From Paenibacillus artemisiicola (lineage in GTDB: Bacteria; Bacillota; Bacilli; Paenibacillales; Paenibacillaceae): 51,396 bases of DNA. This document shows positions 43,187-51,396 of this stretch, in pieces (the stretch's first letter is position 1; each line of letters begins with the position of its first letter). The translations under genes and the position numbers were made by a program. The stretch lies in NCBI RefSeq assembly GCF_017652985.1, contig NZ_JAGGDJ010000040.1, forward strand, positions 1 through 51,396, in the 5' to 3' direction. Under the pieces are notes generated by a model, which worked only from the letters and a program-made list of their open reading frames with translations, searched no databases and was not told the origin of the DNA.

Positions 43187-43907
43187 TGTCAAGTAAATAA
43201 CTGAAAAGCTTAGCTGCTAACGCGCATCGATACTCAATGGTGCGCGTTATTTGAACTTGCCCTGAAGGCGGTGGAAGTTGAAGTACATAGATATACTCCT
43301 CCACCGCTTGCTGAATTTCCGTTCCTGAATGACACTGACTGAGGTATAGTTCCACTCTTTTTGAGGCGATAAGAAGGATTCAATGCATGCGTTATCCAGG
43401 CAGGTTGCTTTGCGAGAGTGGCTGCCTTTAACGCCGATGCCTCTAATTGTGTACTGTACGCCTGAGACGTTTATTGGAAGCCCTGCCGAATGGAGCACGG
43501 ATTTCAAGTCGTCTCTTTTTCTTCCCACTTCGCGATGGTAACCCAGCACGAGCTGCACGTCATTCCGTTCAGTCAACTGTCACACAACAATCTCATTTTT
43601 GAAAAGGTCCTGCATCACGGACAGGTCATGAAAGTTCGTTCCGTCGTTAATGTATGTACTATCGGCCAACAATTTTCAATGCGGCGCTGTGTCATGAATT
43701 GACGTTGCAGGCGATTGGGATAGACAACGAAAAGCTTGTACCGGCTTGTTTTTGCTTCCCGCCTTATAACGGATTGGCTGGCTAATTCACGCATGATTCA
43801 CAATCTGGAATGTCTATGTTTTTTAACCATAAAAAATCCCCTCCAAGTGGCACTCCAACCTCCATGATACCATGATGAGGTTTTTGAATGTCTACTTGTA
43901 GGGGATG
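43187..43907 (-). mobile_element. Right IS3-like element, degenerate
   Basis: Left end starts TGTCAAGTAAATAACTG and right end, reverse complemented, reads CCATCCCCTACAAGTAGACA. The span is about 720 bp, well short of the 1.2-1.5 kb usual for IS3 elements, so the inside is deleted. It encloses transposase remains. Together with the left remnant, its outer end forms an inverted pair around the beta-helix gene. Confidence 0.65.
43247..43760 (-). pseudogene. IS3-family transposase OrfB remnant
   Basis: Minus-strand translation shows decayed integrase-core motifs: V-M-Q-D-L-F-K-N-E-I-V-V, Q-L-T-E-R-N-D-V-Q-L-V-L and S-H-S-R-K-A-T-C-L-D-N-A-C-I-E-S-F, where an intact enzyme has the last two residues of the DDE triad region. 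Several in-frame stops and a lost first half show it is inactive. Confidence 0.7.
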
Positions 43908-43941
43908 GTACAATCACTACTAGCTTTTTGATTTTCGTTAT

Positions 43942-46900
43942 TTAATTCCCGCCCACGCGCGCCAGCTCTTTCATGTTGGCTTCGAACGCCGCGAGGAGCG
44001 CTTCTTCGCCGGCGAGGCCGGTTTGTTCCATCTTCTCGATCTGCTCAAGCATCCGCTTGTAGTCTTTCGGGATGATCTTGACGAACTTCGTCAAGGCGTT
44101 GTCCCAGTCGGACAGCAGGCGGTCGGCGACGGCGCTGCCGGTGTACTCGGCGTGGCGCTTCAGCATGCCCTGCAGCTCGTCGATGTCGCGGGCTTCTTCG
44201 ACGCGCTCCAGCAGCACCATTTCGATGTTGCAGTGCTTGTAGAAGTCGCCGCTCTCGTCCAGGACGTACGCGACGCCGCCGGACATGCCGGCCGCGAAGT
44301 TGCGGCCCGTGGCGCCGAGGATCGCGACGCGTCCGCCCGTCATGTATTCGCAGCCGTGGTCGCCCACGCCTTCGACGACGACATTCACGCCGGAGTTGCG
44401 AACCGCGAACCGTTCGCCCGCGATGCCGCGGATGTACGCTTCGCCGTTCGTCGCGCCGTAGAACGCGGTGTTGCCGATAATGACGTTCTCCTCGGCCTTG
44501 AAGGTCGCTTTCGGCGACGGCGCGACGATGATCTTGCCGCCGGAGAGGCCTTTGCCGACGTAGTCGTTGGAGTCGCCTTCCAGGGAGAGCGTGACGCCCT
44601 TCGGCACGAACGCGCCGAAGCTCTGGCCGGCGGAGCCCACGAAGTGGAACGAGATCGTGTCCTCCGGCAAGCCCTTCGCTCCGTGCTTGCGCGTCACTTC
44701 GCTGCCCACGATCGTCCCGACGACGCGGTTGATGTTCGTGATCGGCAGCGTCGCGCGGACGCGCTCGCCGGTTTCGATGGCCGGCTGCGCCAGCGGCAGC
44801 AGCTTCTGCAGGTCGAGCGACTCTTCGAGCTTATGATCCTGCGCCTGCGTGTTGTACCGCGCGGCGTCCTGCGGGACGTCCATTTGGTGCAGCAGCGGAC
44901 GAAGGTCGATGCCTTTCAGCTTGTAGTGGTCGATCAGGTCCTTCGTCTGCAGGCGGTCGACGCGGCCCACCATCTCGTTGACGGTGCGGAAGCCGAGCTC
45001 CGCCATGATTTCGCGGAACTCCTGCGCGACGAACAGCATGTAGTTCGCCACGTGGCTCGGATCGCCCATGAACTTCTTGCGCAGCTCCGGATTTTGCGTC
45101 GCGACGCCGACCGGACACGTGTCCAGCTGGCAGACGCGCATCATGATGCAGCCGAGCACGACGAGCGGCGCCGTCGAGAAGCCGTATTCTTCCGCGCCGA
45201 GCAGCGCGGCGATCGCGAGGTCGCGGCCGTTCATGATTTTGCCGTCCGTCTCCACGACGACGCGGTCGCGGAGGTTGTTGATCATGAGCGTTTGATGCGT
45301 TTCCGCGAGGCCCAGCTCCCACGGCATGCCCGCGTGGCGGATCGACGCGAGCGGCGACGCGCCCGTGCCGCCGTCGTAGCCGCTGACGAGAATGACGTCC
45401 GCGCGGCCCTTGGCGACGCCCGCCGCGATCGTGCCGACGCCCGCTTCGGAAACGAGCTTGACGTTGATGCGCGCGCGCGGGTTGGCGTTCTTCAGGTCAT
45501 GAATGAGTTCGGCCAAATCCTCGATCGAATAAATATCGTGATGCGGCGGCGGCGAGATGAGACCGACGCCCGGCGTGGAGCCGCGAACCTCGGCGACCCA
45601 AGGGTACACCTTGCGGCCCGGCAGCTGCCCGCCTTCGCCCGGCTTCGCGCCTTGCGCCATCTTGATTTGAATCTCGTCGGCGTTGACCAGGTAGTTGCTC
45701 GTGACGCCGAAGCGGCCCGAAGCGACCTGCTTGATCGCGCTGCGGCGGGAATCGCCGTTCGCGTCCGGAACGTAGCGCGCCGGATCTTCGCCGCCCTCGC
45801 CGGTATTGGACTTGCCGCCGATGCGGTTCATCGCGATCGCCAGCGACTCGTGCGCTTCCTTCGAGATGGAGCCGTACGACATGGCGCCCGTCTTGAACCG
45901 CTTCACGATGGATTCGACCGATTCGACCTCGTCGAGCGGCACCGGATCCGCCGTATAGTTGAAGTCGAGCAGCGAACGAAGCGTCAGATGCTTCTTGTCT
46001 TCGCCCTGCACGAGCTGCGAGAACTTCTTGTACAGCTTGTAATCGTTGGCGCGGGAAGCCATCTGCAGCGTGTGGATCGTCTGCGGGCTGAACAGGTGGT
46101 CTTCGCCGTCCTTGCGCCATTGGTATTCGCCGCCGGAATCGAGCTCGCGCACGCGGCCTTCCTGCTCGGCGAACGCGCGGTTATGATGCTTCAGCGTCTC
46201 TTCCGCGATCGTCTCGAGGCCGATGCCGCCGATCCGCGTCGGCGTCCACGTGAAGTACGCGTCGACGACTTCCTCGGTCAGGCCGACCGCTTCGAAGATT
46301 TGCGCGCCGCGGTACGACTGGATCGTGGAAATGCCCATCTTGGACAGGATCTTCACGACGCCTTTGGTCGCCGCCTTGATGAAGTTCTTGACCGCCTTCT
46401 CGTGCGTCACGCCCTTCAGCATGCCCTGGCGGATCATGTCGTCGAGCGTCTCGAACGCCAGGTACGGGTTGACCGCGCTCACGCCGTAGCCGAGCAGCAG
46501 CGCGAAGTGATGCACCTCGCGCGGCTCGCCGGATTCCAGCAGCAGGCTGACCTTCGTCCGCGTGCCTTCGCGAATGAGATGGTGATGCAGGGCGGATACC
46601 GCCAGCAGCGAAGGAATCGCCGCGTTCTCGCGGTCCACGCCGCGGTCGGACAGGATCAGGACGTTATGCCCTTTCTTGATGACGCGGTCCGCGGCTTCGC
46701 ACATTTGCTTCAGCGCGAAACGCAGGCCTTCCACGCCGTCGGCGGCGTTGAACAGCGTCGGCAGCGTGATCGACTTGAAGCCCGGACGGCGAACGTGGCG
46801 CAGCTTCGCGAATTCCTCGTTGGACAGCACCGGCGTCGCCAGGCGAATCTGGCGGCAGCTCTCCGGCTCCGGGTTCAGCAGGTTGCGCTCCGGACCGAGC

Positions 46901-48546
46901 GTCGTGCCCGTCGCCGTGATGATCTCCTCGCGGATCGCGTCGATCGGCGGGTTCGTCACCTGCGCGAACATTTGCTTGAAGTAGTTGAACAAGCGCTGCG
47001 GACGTTCCGACAGCACCGCGAGCGGCGCGTCGTAGCCCATGGACGCGATCGGCTCCACGCCGCTGCCCGCCATCGGCTCGAGCACCTTGCGCAGGTCCTC
47101 GAACGTATAGCCGAACGACTGCTGGCGCCGCTCGACCGTCTCGTGGTCCGGCTCCGGAAGCTCCGGCGCGTCCGGCAGTTCATCCAGGCCGACGAGATGC
47201 TCGTCGAGCCATTCGCGGTACGGGTGCTCGGCGGCGATCTGCGCCTTCACTTCTTCGTCGGAGACGATGCGGCCGGCTTTCGTGTCGACCAGCAGCATGC
47301 GGCCCGGACGGAGACGGTCCTTGTATAGGACGTTCTCCGGATCAACGTGGACGGTGCCCGCCTCGGAGCCGAGAATGATGACGTCGTCCTTCGTTACATA
47401 ATAACGTGCGGGACGCAGGCCGTTCCGGTCGAGAATCGCGCCGATCTGCGTGCCGTCCGTGAACGCCATCGCGGCGGGTCCGTCCCACGGCTCCATCAGC
47501 GTGCTGTGGTACTCGTAGAAGGCTTTCTTCTCGTCGCTCATGCCTTCGTGGTTCGCCCACGGCTCCGGCACCATCATCATCGCGACGTGCGGAAGCGAGC
47601 GGCCGGAGAGGTACAGGAACTCCAGCGTGTTGTCGAACATCGCCGTATCGGAGCCGTCCGGGTTGACGATCGGCTTGATCTGATCCAGGCTGTCGCCGAA
47701 CAGCTCGGACGCGAACAGCGTCTGGCGGGCGTGCATCCAGTTGACATTGCCCCGCAGCGTGTTGATCTCGCCGTTGTGGATCAGGTAACGGTACGGATGT
47801 GCGCGCTCCCAGCTCGGGAACGTGTTCGTCGAGAAGCGGGAGTGAACGAGCGCGAGCGCGGTTTCCACGGCTTCGTCGTTCAGATCCACGTAGAACGAAC
47901 GGACCTGCTCGGTCGTCAGCATCCCCTTGTAGACGATTTTTTTGCTCGAGAAGCTCGAGAAATAGAACGTGTCCGCGCCTTCCATGCCGGCATAGCGGAT
48001 CGCCAGCTCGGCGCGCTTGCGGATGACGTAGATCTTGCGCTCGAACGAGAGCTCATCCCGAAGCGAAGCGTCTTTGCCGATGAATACCTGGCGCACGTAC
48101 GGCTTTACCGACTTGGCGGATTGGCCCAGCTTCTCGTCGTTGGTCGGAACGGTCCGCCAGCCGAGAAGCGTTTGGCCCTCCTCGCGGATGATGGCTTCCA
48201 ATTCGCGCTCCTGCATGCCGCGGACGCGCTCGTCCTGCGACAGGAACAGCATGCCGACGGCATAGTCGCCGTCCGCCGGCAGCTCGACGCCCTGCGCCTT
48301 CAGCTCGCGCGCGAAAAACGCGTGCGGAATCTGCAGCAGAATGCCGGCTCCGTCCCCCGTGTTCGGCTCGCTGCCTTGCCCGCCGCGATGCTCCATGTTC
48401 TCGAGCACCGTCAGCGCCTGCTGAATGATCGTGTGCGACTTCAATCCCTTGATGTTGGCCACAAAGCCCATGCCGCAGGCGTCTTTCTCGAACTGCGGGT
48501 CGTACAGGCCTTGCTTCGGCGGCAATCCTAAACGGTTCTCTTTCAC
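43942..48546 (-). CDS. gltB: Glutamate synthase large subunit
   Basis: 1534 residues, a full-length GOGAT large chain (called GltA in B. subtilis). A short propeptide precedes catalytic Cys24 in F-E-K-D-A-C-G-M-G-F of the class II amidotransferase domain. The central FMN/2-oxoglutarate domain follows, with the 3Fe-4S cysteines in C-I-M-M-R-V-C-Q-L-D-T-C-P-V-G near residue 1150, and a C-terminal beta-helix domain rich in Gly. It forms glutamate from glutamine and 2-oxoglutarate. Start is GTG. No small subunit gene is present downstream; the IS remnants begin there. The gene is GC-rich core chromosome. Confidence 0.97.
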   Translation of the reverse strand: MKENRLGLPPKQGLYDPQFEKDACGMGFVANIKGLKSHTIIQQALTVLENMEHRGGQGSEPNTGDGAGILLQIPHAFFARELKAQGVELPADGDYAVGMLFLSQDERVRGMQERELEAIIREEGQTLLGWRTVPTNDEKLGQSAKSVKPYVRQVFIGKDASLRDELSFERKIYVIRKRAELAIRYAGMEGADTFYFSSFSSKKIVYKGMLTTEQVRSFYVDLNDEAVETALALVHSRFSTNTFPSWERAHPYRYLIHNGEINTLRGNVNWMHARQTLFASELFGDSLDQIKPIVNPDGSDTAMFDNTLEFLYLSGRSLPHVAMMMVPEPWANHEGMSDEKKAFYEYHSTLMEPWDGPAAMAFTDGTQIGAILDRNGLRPARYYVTKDDVIILGSEAGTVHVDPENVLYKDRLRPGRMLLVDTKAGRIVSDEEVKAQIAAEHPYREWLDEHLVGLDELPDAPELPEPDHETVERRQQSFGYTFEDLRKVLEPMAGSGVEPIASMGYDAPLAVLSERPQRLFNYFKQMFAQVTNPPIDAIREEIITATGTTLGPERNLLNPEPESCRQIRLATPVLSNEEFAKLRHVRRPGFKSITLPTLFNAADGVEGLRFALKQMCEAADRVIKKGHNVLILSDRGVDRENAAIPSLLAVSALHHHLIREGTRTKVSLLLESGEPREVHHFALLLGYGVSAVNPYLAFETLDDMIRQGMLKGVTHEKAVKNFIKAATKGVVKILSKMGISTIQSYRGAQIFEAVGLTEEVVDAYFTWTPTRIGGIGLETIAEETLKHHNRAFAEQEGRVRELDSGGEYQWRKDGEDHLFSPQTIHTLQMASRANDYKLYKKFSQLVQGEDKKHLTLRSLLDFNYTADPVPLDEVESVESIVKRFKTGAMSYGSISKEAHESLAIAMNRIGGKSNTGEGGEDPARYVPDANGDSRRSAIKQVASGRFGVTSNYLVNADEIQIKMAQGAKPGEGGQLPGRKVYPWVAEVRGSTPGVGLISPPPHHDIYSIEDLAELIHDLKNANPRARINVKLVSEAGVGTIAAGVAKGRADVILVSGYDGGTGASPLASIRHAGMPWELGLAETHQTLMINNLRDRVVVETDGKIMNGRDLAIAALLGAEEYGFSTAPLVVLGCIMMRVCQLDTCPVGVATQNPELRKKFMGDPSHVANYMLFVAQEFREIMAELGFRTVNEMVGRVDRLQTKDLIDHYKLKGIDLRPLLHQMDVPQDAARYNTQAQDHKLEESLDLQKLLPLAQPAIETGERVRATLPITNINRVVGTIVGSEVTRKHGAKGLPEDTISFHFVGSAGQSFGAFVPKGVTLSLEGDSNDYVGKGLSGGKIIVAPSPKATFKAEENVIIGNTAFYGATNGEAYIRGIAGERFAVRNSGVNVVVEGVGDHGCEYMTGGRVAILGATGRNFAAGMSGGVAYVLDESGDFYKHCNIEMVLLERVEEARDIDELQGMLKRHAEYTGSAVADRLLSDWDNALTKFVKIIPKDYKRMLEQIEKMEQTGLAGEEALLAAFEANMKELARVGGN

Positions 48547-48837
48547 TTGGATGCAACCTTTCTATAAAGAAATTTTTGGATAAACGAAGCAAACGGCAGG
48601 TCCCCCCGGCCCCTGGCCGCATCCTGGGAACGTCCCAAGGGATGGATTCTTATGCATCGGTCGCGACTTCATTTCCGGGCCAAGATCGCGTACAATGGAG
48701 AAGACATGAAAAACCTTCCTCCAAGCTTTCATGGCTCGCTTCAAAAAAAGACGCTGAGCTGCGGCTGGATAAAAATGCCGTATTCATCAGCATCCCTCGG
48801 CAAAGCAAACATCTAGATGGATTTTCGTTATTATATT
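48547..48837 (-). other. Long leader of gltB
   Basis: About 285 nt separate the predicted gltB transcription start from its GTG codon. No complete riboswitch or T-box was recognised. Confidence 0.4.
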
Positions 48838-48866
48838 ATTTTATCATCACCCCCAAACGATATCAA
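48838..48866 (-). promoter_or_regulatory. Predicted gltB promoter
   Basis: Minus-strand TTGATA (48861-48866) and TAAAAT (48838-48843) are separated by exactly 17 bp; each matches the vegetative consensus at five of six positions. Confidence 0.6.
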
Positions 48867-48971
48867 TTTAATATTTTTATGAAAGTGATAAGAGTTCTTT
48901 AACGAAGCAACGCGCACCCGCGGGCAAGACTTGTACTATTTGTACATTTCTTTTCACTCGGGCGCATAATT

Positions 48972-50351
48972 ATGCAAAAGGATGTGTTGGCCTTGTTCCA
49001 TTCGATTCGAAAACCGTCCAGCCTCGCGGCCCTGCTCGCGGCGGCTGCGCTGCTTGCCGTAACGGCAGCCGCGGGAAGCGCCGTCGCGGAAGGGAACCGG
49101 ACATCCGCGGGCGCCGCGGCTGCCGGACTTCGGCTCTACGCGGCCGCGGCCGCCCCCGCCGCGCCGAAAGCGGAGTCGAACGAGCCGCTGCATATCGTCG
49201 CCGTCGGCGATTCGCTCACGGTGGGGTACGAGCTCGGCATGAGTACGGCCTCCGTGCCGTACGGCTACGCGGAGCGCGTCTATGAGCAGGCGCTGTACCA
49301 CGGCCGGGCCGACCTCAAGAACTACGGCATCATCGCGCTCAAGACGCCGGGACTCGGCAAATTCCTGCAAGCGGCGGCCGGCGGCAAGACGATCACCGCC
49401 GAGGACGTCCAAGCGGACCTGTCGACGTATCCGCTCGCCCCGGAAACGGTCGCCAAGACGGCGGCGCTCGCGGCGGACTTGAAGCAGGCCGATCTCGTGA
49501 CGGTGACGATCGGGGGCAACGACTTTACCCCCATCTTCGACGCGATCAAGCAGGGCGGTCTGACGGACGCCGAGCTCGGAGACAAGCTGAACGCCATGCT
49601 GGACGGGTACATCCCGCAGCTCGAAGGGTCGCTGCGCACGATTCTGGGCTTGAACCCGAAGGCGACGATCGTGTTCGCGGACCAGTATTTGCCGGTGCCG
49701 GCGCCTTCGGTCATCAATAAGGCGATCACGCAGTCGCAGTACGACGTTCTGACCGCGGGCGTCGACCGGCTGAAGGGGCTGGACGAGGCGCTCGCCGCCA
49801 AGCTGACGAAGGAAGGCTACGACGTCCGCGCGGTCGACGTCTCCAAGCCGTTCCGCGGCAAAGAGCTGACGTACACCTATATCGCGAAAGGCGACATCCA
49901 TCCGAACCAATACGGCTACGATCTCATGGGCCGCGCGTTCGCGGACGGCATCTGGGGGAGCTACCGGGAGCCGGCCGCGCTTTCCGCCGGCACGCCGCTG
50001 CGCGTCGTGGTGAACGGCGCGGACCTGAAGGGCGGCAACAAGCCCGTCCTGAAGAACGGCACGACGTTCCTGCCGATGCGCGACGTGGCGAACGCGCTGC
50101 GCGCGACGCTGAATTGGGAGCCCAAGACGCGGACGGCGACGATCGCCTCGAACGGCAAGAAGGTCGCGTTCACGATCGGCGCGAACACGATGAAGGTCGA
50201 CGGCCAAACCGTGCCGCTCGAGACGCCGGCCTACCTGCAAACGTCCGGGGGCAATGCCTACACGTACTTGCCGCTCGCCGCGCTCTCGCGCGGGCTGGGC
50301 TACCAGGTCGAGTACCGCAAGCCGATCGCGACGGTGTTTATTAATTCGTAG
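48972..50351 (+). CDS. Secreted SGNH/GDSL hydrolase with copper-amine-oxidase N-like stalk domain
   Basis: 459 residues. A signal peptide (hydrophobic residues about 16-36, A-x-A cleavage near 40) is followed by an SGNH esterase domain: nucleophile block V-A-V-G-D-S-L-T-V-G near residue 78, G-G-N-D near 178 and catalytic D-I-H-P-N-Q-Y-G near 308. The last ~115 residues match the copper-amine-oxidase N-terminal-like domain common on Paenibacillus surface proteins (F-L-P-M-R-D-V-A). It probably removes acyl groups from an extracellular polymer. The ATG lacks a clear ribosome site; a TTG at 48993 after AAAAGGA is an alternative. Confidence 0.88.
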   Translation: MQKDVLALFHSIRKPSSLAALLAAAALLAVTAAAGSAVAEGNRTSAGAAAAGLRLYAAAAAPAAPKAESNEPLHIVAVGDSLTVGYELGMSTASVPYGYAERVYEQALYHGRADLKNYGIIALKTPGLGKFLQAAAGGKTITAEDVQADLSTYPLAPETVAKTAALAADLKQADLVTVTIGGNDFTPIFDAIKQGGLTDAELGDKLNAMLDGYIPQLEGSLRTILGLNPKATIVFADQYLPVPAPSVINKAITQSQYDVLTAGVDRLKGLDEALAAKLTKEGYDVRAVDVSKPFRGKELTYTYIAKGDIHPNQYGYDLMGRAFADGIWGSYREPAALSAGTPLRVVVNGADLKGGNKPVLKNGTTFLPMRDVANALRATLNWEPKTRTATIASNGKKVAFTIGANTMKVDGQTVPLETPAYLQTSGGNAYTYLPLAALSRGLGYQVEYRKPIATVFINS

Positions 50352-50427
50352 CACGGCCGGCGCGACGCTGCTCCCTAGGGCAATAGCACAGTACGCCAGG
50401 GCCGGCTATACAATTAGAGGACGAATC

Positions 50428-50482
50428 AAAAAGGGCGGTATCGCCCGGGCAGCCTTCGCTGCGCCGGGGATCCCGCCCTTTT
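50428..50482 (+). terminator. Terminator after the SGNH hydrolase gene
   Basis: AAAAGGGCGG (from 50429) pairs with CCGCCCTTTT (50473-50482), with an inner GCAG-CCTTC-GCTGC arm. It begins 76 bp after the stop codon. Confidence 0.7.
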
Positions 50483-50580
50483 CGTCGTGCAAATGGCATG
50501 CATAAAGCCTTACGGTGCCTTATACAGGAGTCGCCTACATGCCGACCCGACCGATCAGTGACCGTCAGCCTGGTCAACAT

Positions 50581-50715
50581 ACGACAGTTCGATCTTCAAG
50601 CCGACAGTTAAAAACATCATACCGACAGCTCAGTCCTCAAACCGACTGTTCGATCATCATCCCGACAGCTCAGTCCTCAAACCGACTGTTCGATCATCAT
50701 ACCGACAGCTCGGCC
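50581..50715. repeat. 20-bp tandem repeat, 40-bp higher unit
   Basis: Units begin every 20 bp from 50581 to 50701. The two 40-bp units 50621-50660 and 50661-50700 are almost identical (one difference at the first base). Each consists of one CCGACAGCTCAGTCCTCAA half and one CCGACTGTTCGATCATCAT half; the earlier halves are diverged. The last unit runs into the end of the YhgE-like gene. Confidence 0.75.
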
Positions 50716-51396
50716 GTAGCTCCTGCGCCGCGATTCCGTTCCTTGCGGTGCATCAGTTGGAACACGGCCAGCGTCAGCGCCGCGAAGACGACGGCGACGA
50801 CCGCGAGGAACGCCGCGCAGCCGCCCGCGACCCGCAGGTCGTTGCCCGTCAGAATCTCCCGGAACGCGCGGATGGAATACGTCATCGGCAGCCAGTCGCC
50901 GATGCGCTGCAGCCAAGCCGGCACGAGCTCCGCCGGGTACGTGCCGGCGCTGCCCGTCAGCTGCAGGATGAGCAGCATGACGGAGACGAAGCGGCCCGGC
51001 TGGTCCAGCAGCGTCACGAGGAACTGGATGATCATCATGAACGCGACGCTGGTCAGGATGGAGAAGCCGACGAACGCGCCGAGATGGTTGGCGTGCAGGC
51101 CGATGCCATACAGCAGGATCGCGTCGGCGATCAGCGCCTGCACGATGCCGACGCCGATGAACAGCAGCGCCTTGCTGAGGTACCAGCTCCAGCCGGAGCG
51201 CGGCTTCGCGCCGGTCTCCCGCATCGGGATGACCATCGTCGAGAGCAGCGCGCCGACGAACAGGCCGAGCGACAAGGCGTACGGCGCGAACCCCGTTCCG
51301 TAGTTCGGCACGCTCGTGAGCTTCCGCTCCTCGACATGGACCGGATTCGCGAACATGTCGTACAGGGCGTCGGTGCCGGCGACGCCCGCGCTTTGT
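50697..51396 (-). CDS. YhgE/Pip family membrane protein, C-terminal part
   Basis: Partial: the frame continues beyond the right end of the window. The visible 233 residues contain the conserved M-F-A-N-P-V-H-V-E-E-R-K-L motif and then about six membrane helices of an ABC-2-like fold, with the Y-P-A-E-L-V-P and W-L-P-M-T-Y stretches of the family. These proteins act as phage receptors in lactococci and as part of type VII-like secretion in bacilli. The 3' end enters the tandem repeat. Confidence 0.85.
   Translation of the reverse strand, partial: QSAGVAGTDALYDMFANPVHVEERKLTSVPNYGTGFAPYALSLGLFVGALLSTMVIPMRETGAKPRSGWSWYLSKALLFIGVGIVQALIADAILLYGIGLHANHLGAFVGFSILTSVAFMMIIQFLVTLLDQPGRFVSVMLLILQLTGSAGTYPAELVPAWLQRIGDWLPMTYSIRAFREILTGNDLRVAGGCAAFLAVVAVVFAALTLAVFQLMHRKERNRGAGATAELSV

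Noticed and set aside
44023..47328. Plus-strand 1101-codon ORF opposite gltB
   Set aside because: It is antisense to a full-length glutamate synthase with clear motifs; long open antisense frames are common in GC-rich genes. The Arg/Asp/Val-rich translation has no domain.
48954..50354. Minus-strand 466-codon ORF opposite the SGNH hydrolase
   Set aside because: Composition is Arg-rich and low complexity, and the other strand has a signal peptide and intact catalytic motifs.
50581..50715. CRISPR array
   Set aside because: The units are contiguous with no unique spacers, and no cas gene is near.
1..51396. tRNA or rRNA genes
   Set aside because: No cloverleaf with TTCGA arms or rRNA-like conserved stretches was recognised by eye on either strand; a tRNA scan would settle it.

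Overview
The window looks like a chromosomal segment from a Gram-positive, spore-former-type bacterium of the Paenibacillaceae (Paenibacillus, Cohnella or Thermobacillus-like). The basis is strong AGGAGG ribosome binding sites, TTG and GTG starts, a Bacillales-type tyrosine kinase/phosphatase module for polysaccharide synthesis, copper-amine-oxidase stalk domains, and lasso peptide genes of the paeninodin type. This is judged from protein resemblance only. Both flanks (1-3.4 kb and 43.9-51.4 kb) are visibly GC-rich. The middle (about 4.6-43.9 kb) is clearly more AT-rich and behaves as an accessory block.

Layout: 1-3.4 kb carries a YbfB-type MFS transporter and an ABC-2 exporter pair, then a small CxxC protein. 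3.9-8.8 kb is lasso cluster 1: cyclase C1, precursor A1, HPr-kinase-like K1 and exporter D1. 9.0-11.5 kb holds PilZ, a membrane-anchored hypothetical protein, VanZ-like and LCP genes. 11.5-18.6 kb is lasso cluster 2: nucleotidyltransferase N, C2, A2, K2, B1, B2 and D2. 18.6-38.9 kb is a complete Wzx/Wzy-type exopolysaccharide operon with genes for UDP-glucuronate, GDP-mannose and GDP-fucose. 39.2 kb is a divergent XRE-family repressor. 40.1-43.9 kb is a beta-helix protein between decayed IS3-like remnants. 43.9-51.4 kb is gltB, a secreted SGNH hydrolase with a stalk domain, and a YhgE/Pip protein cut by the window end. From 3.4 to 38.9 kb every gene is on the minus strand.

How it fits together: the two lasso clusters are paralogous (cyclases both 640 aa, exporters both 600 aa). 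Only cluster 2 has the leader-binding protein B1 and protease B2, so cluster 1 probably borrows them. Both precursors are too short to be found without reading the gaps between genes. Both have the conserved Thr at -2, an Asp at core position 9 and a C-terminal Ser, matching the substrates of paeninodin-type kinases that phosphorylate that Ser. A repeated inverted repeat, TGATAC-N5-GTATCA, lies at both cyclase promoters, before the PilZ gene, before the CxxC gene, and in the gap between the exopolysaccharide operon and the XRE gene. This suggests one local regulator ties polysaccharide and lasso peptide production together. A structured leader followed by an intrinsic terminator inside the exopolysaccharide operon resembles an EAR-type (epsC RNA) antitermination element.
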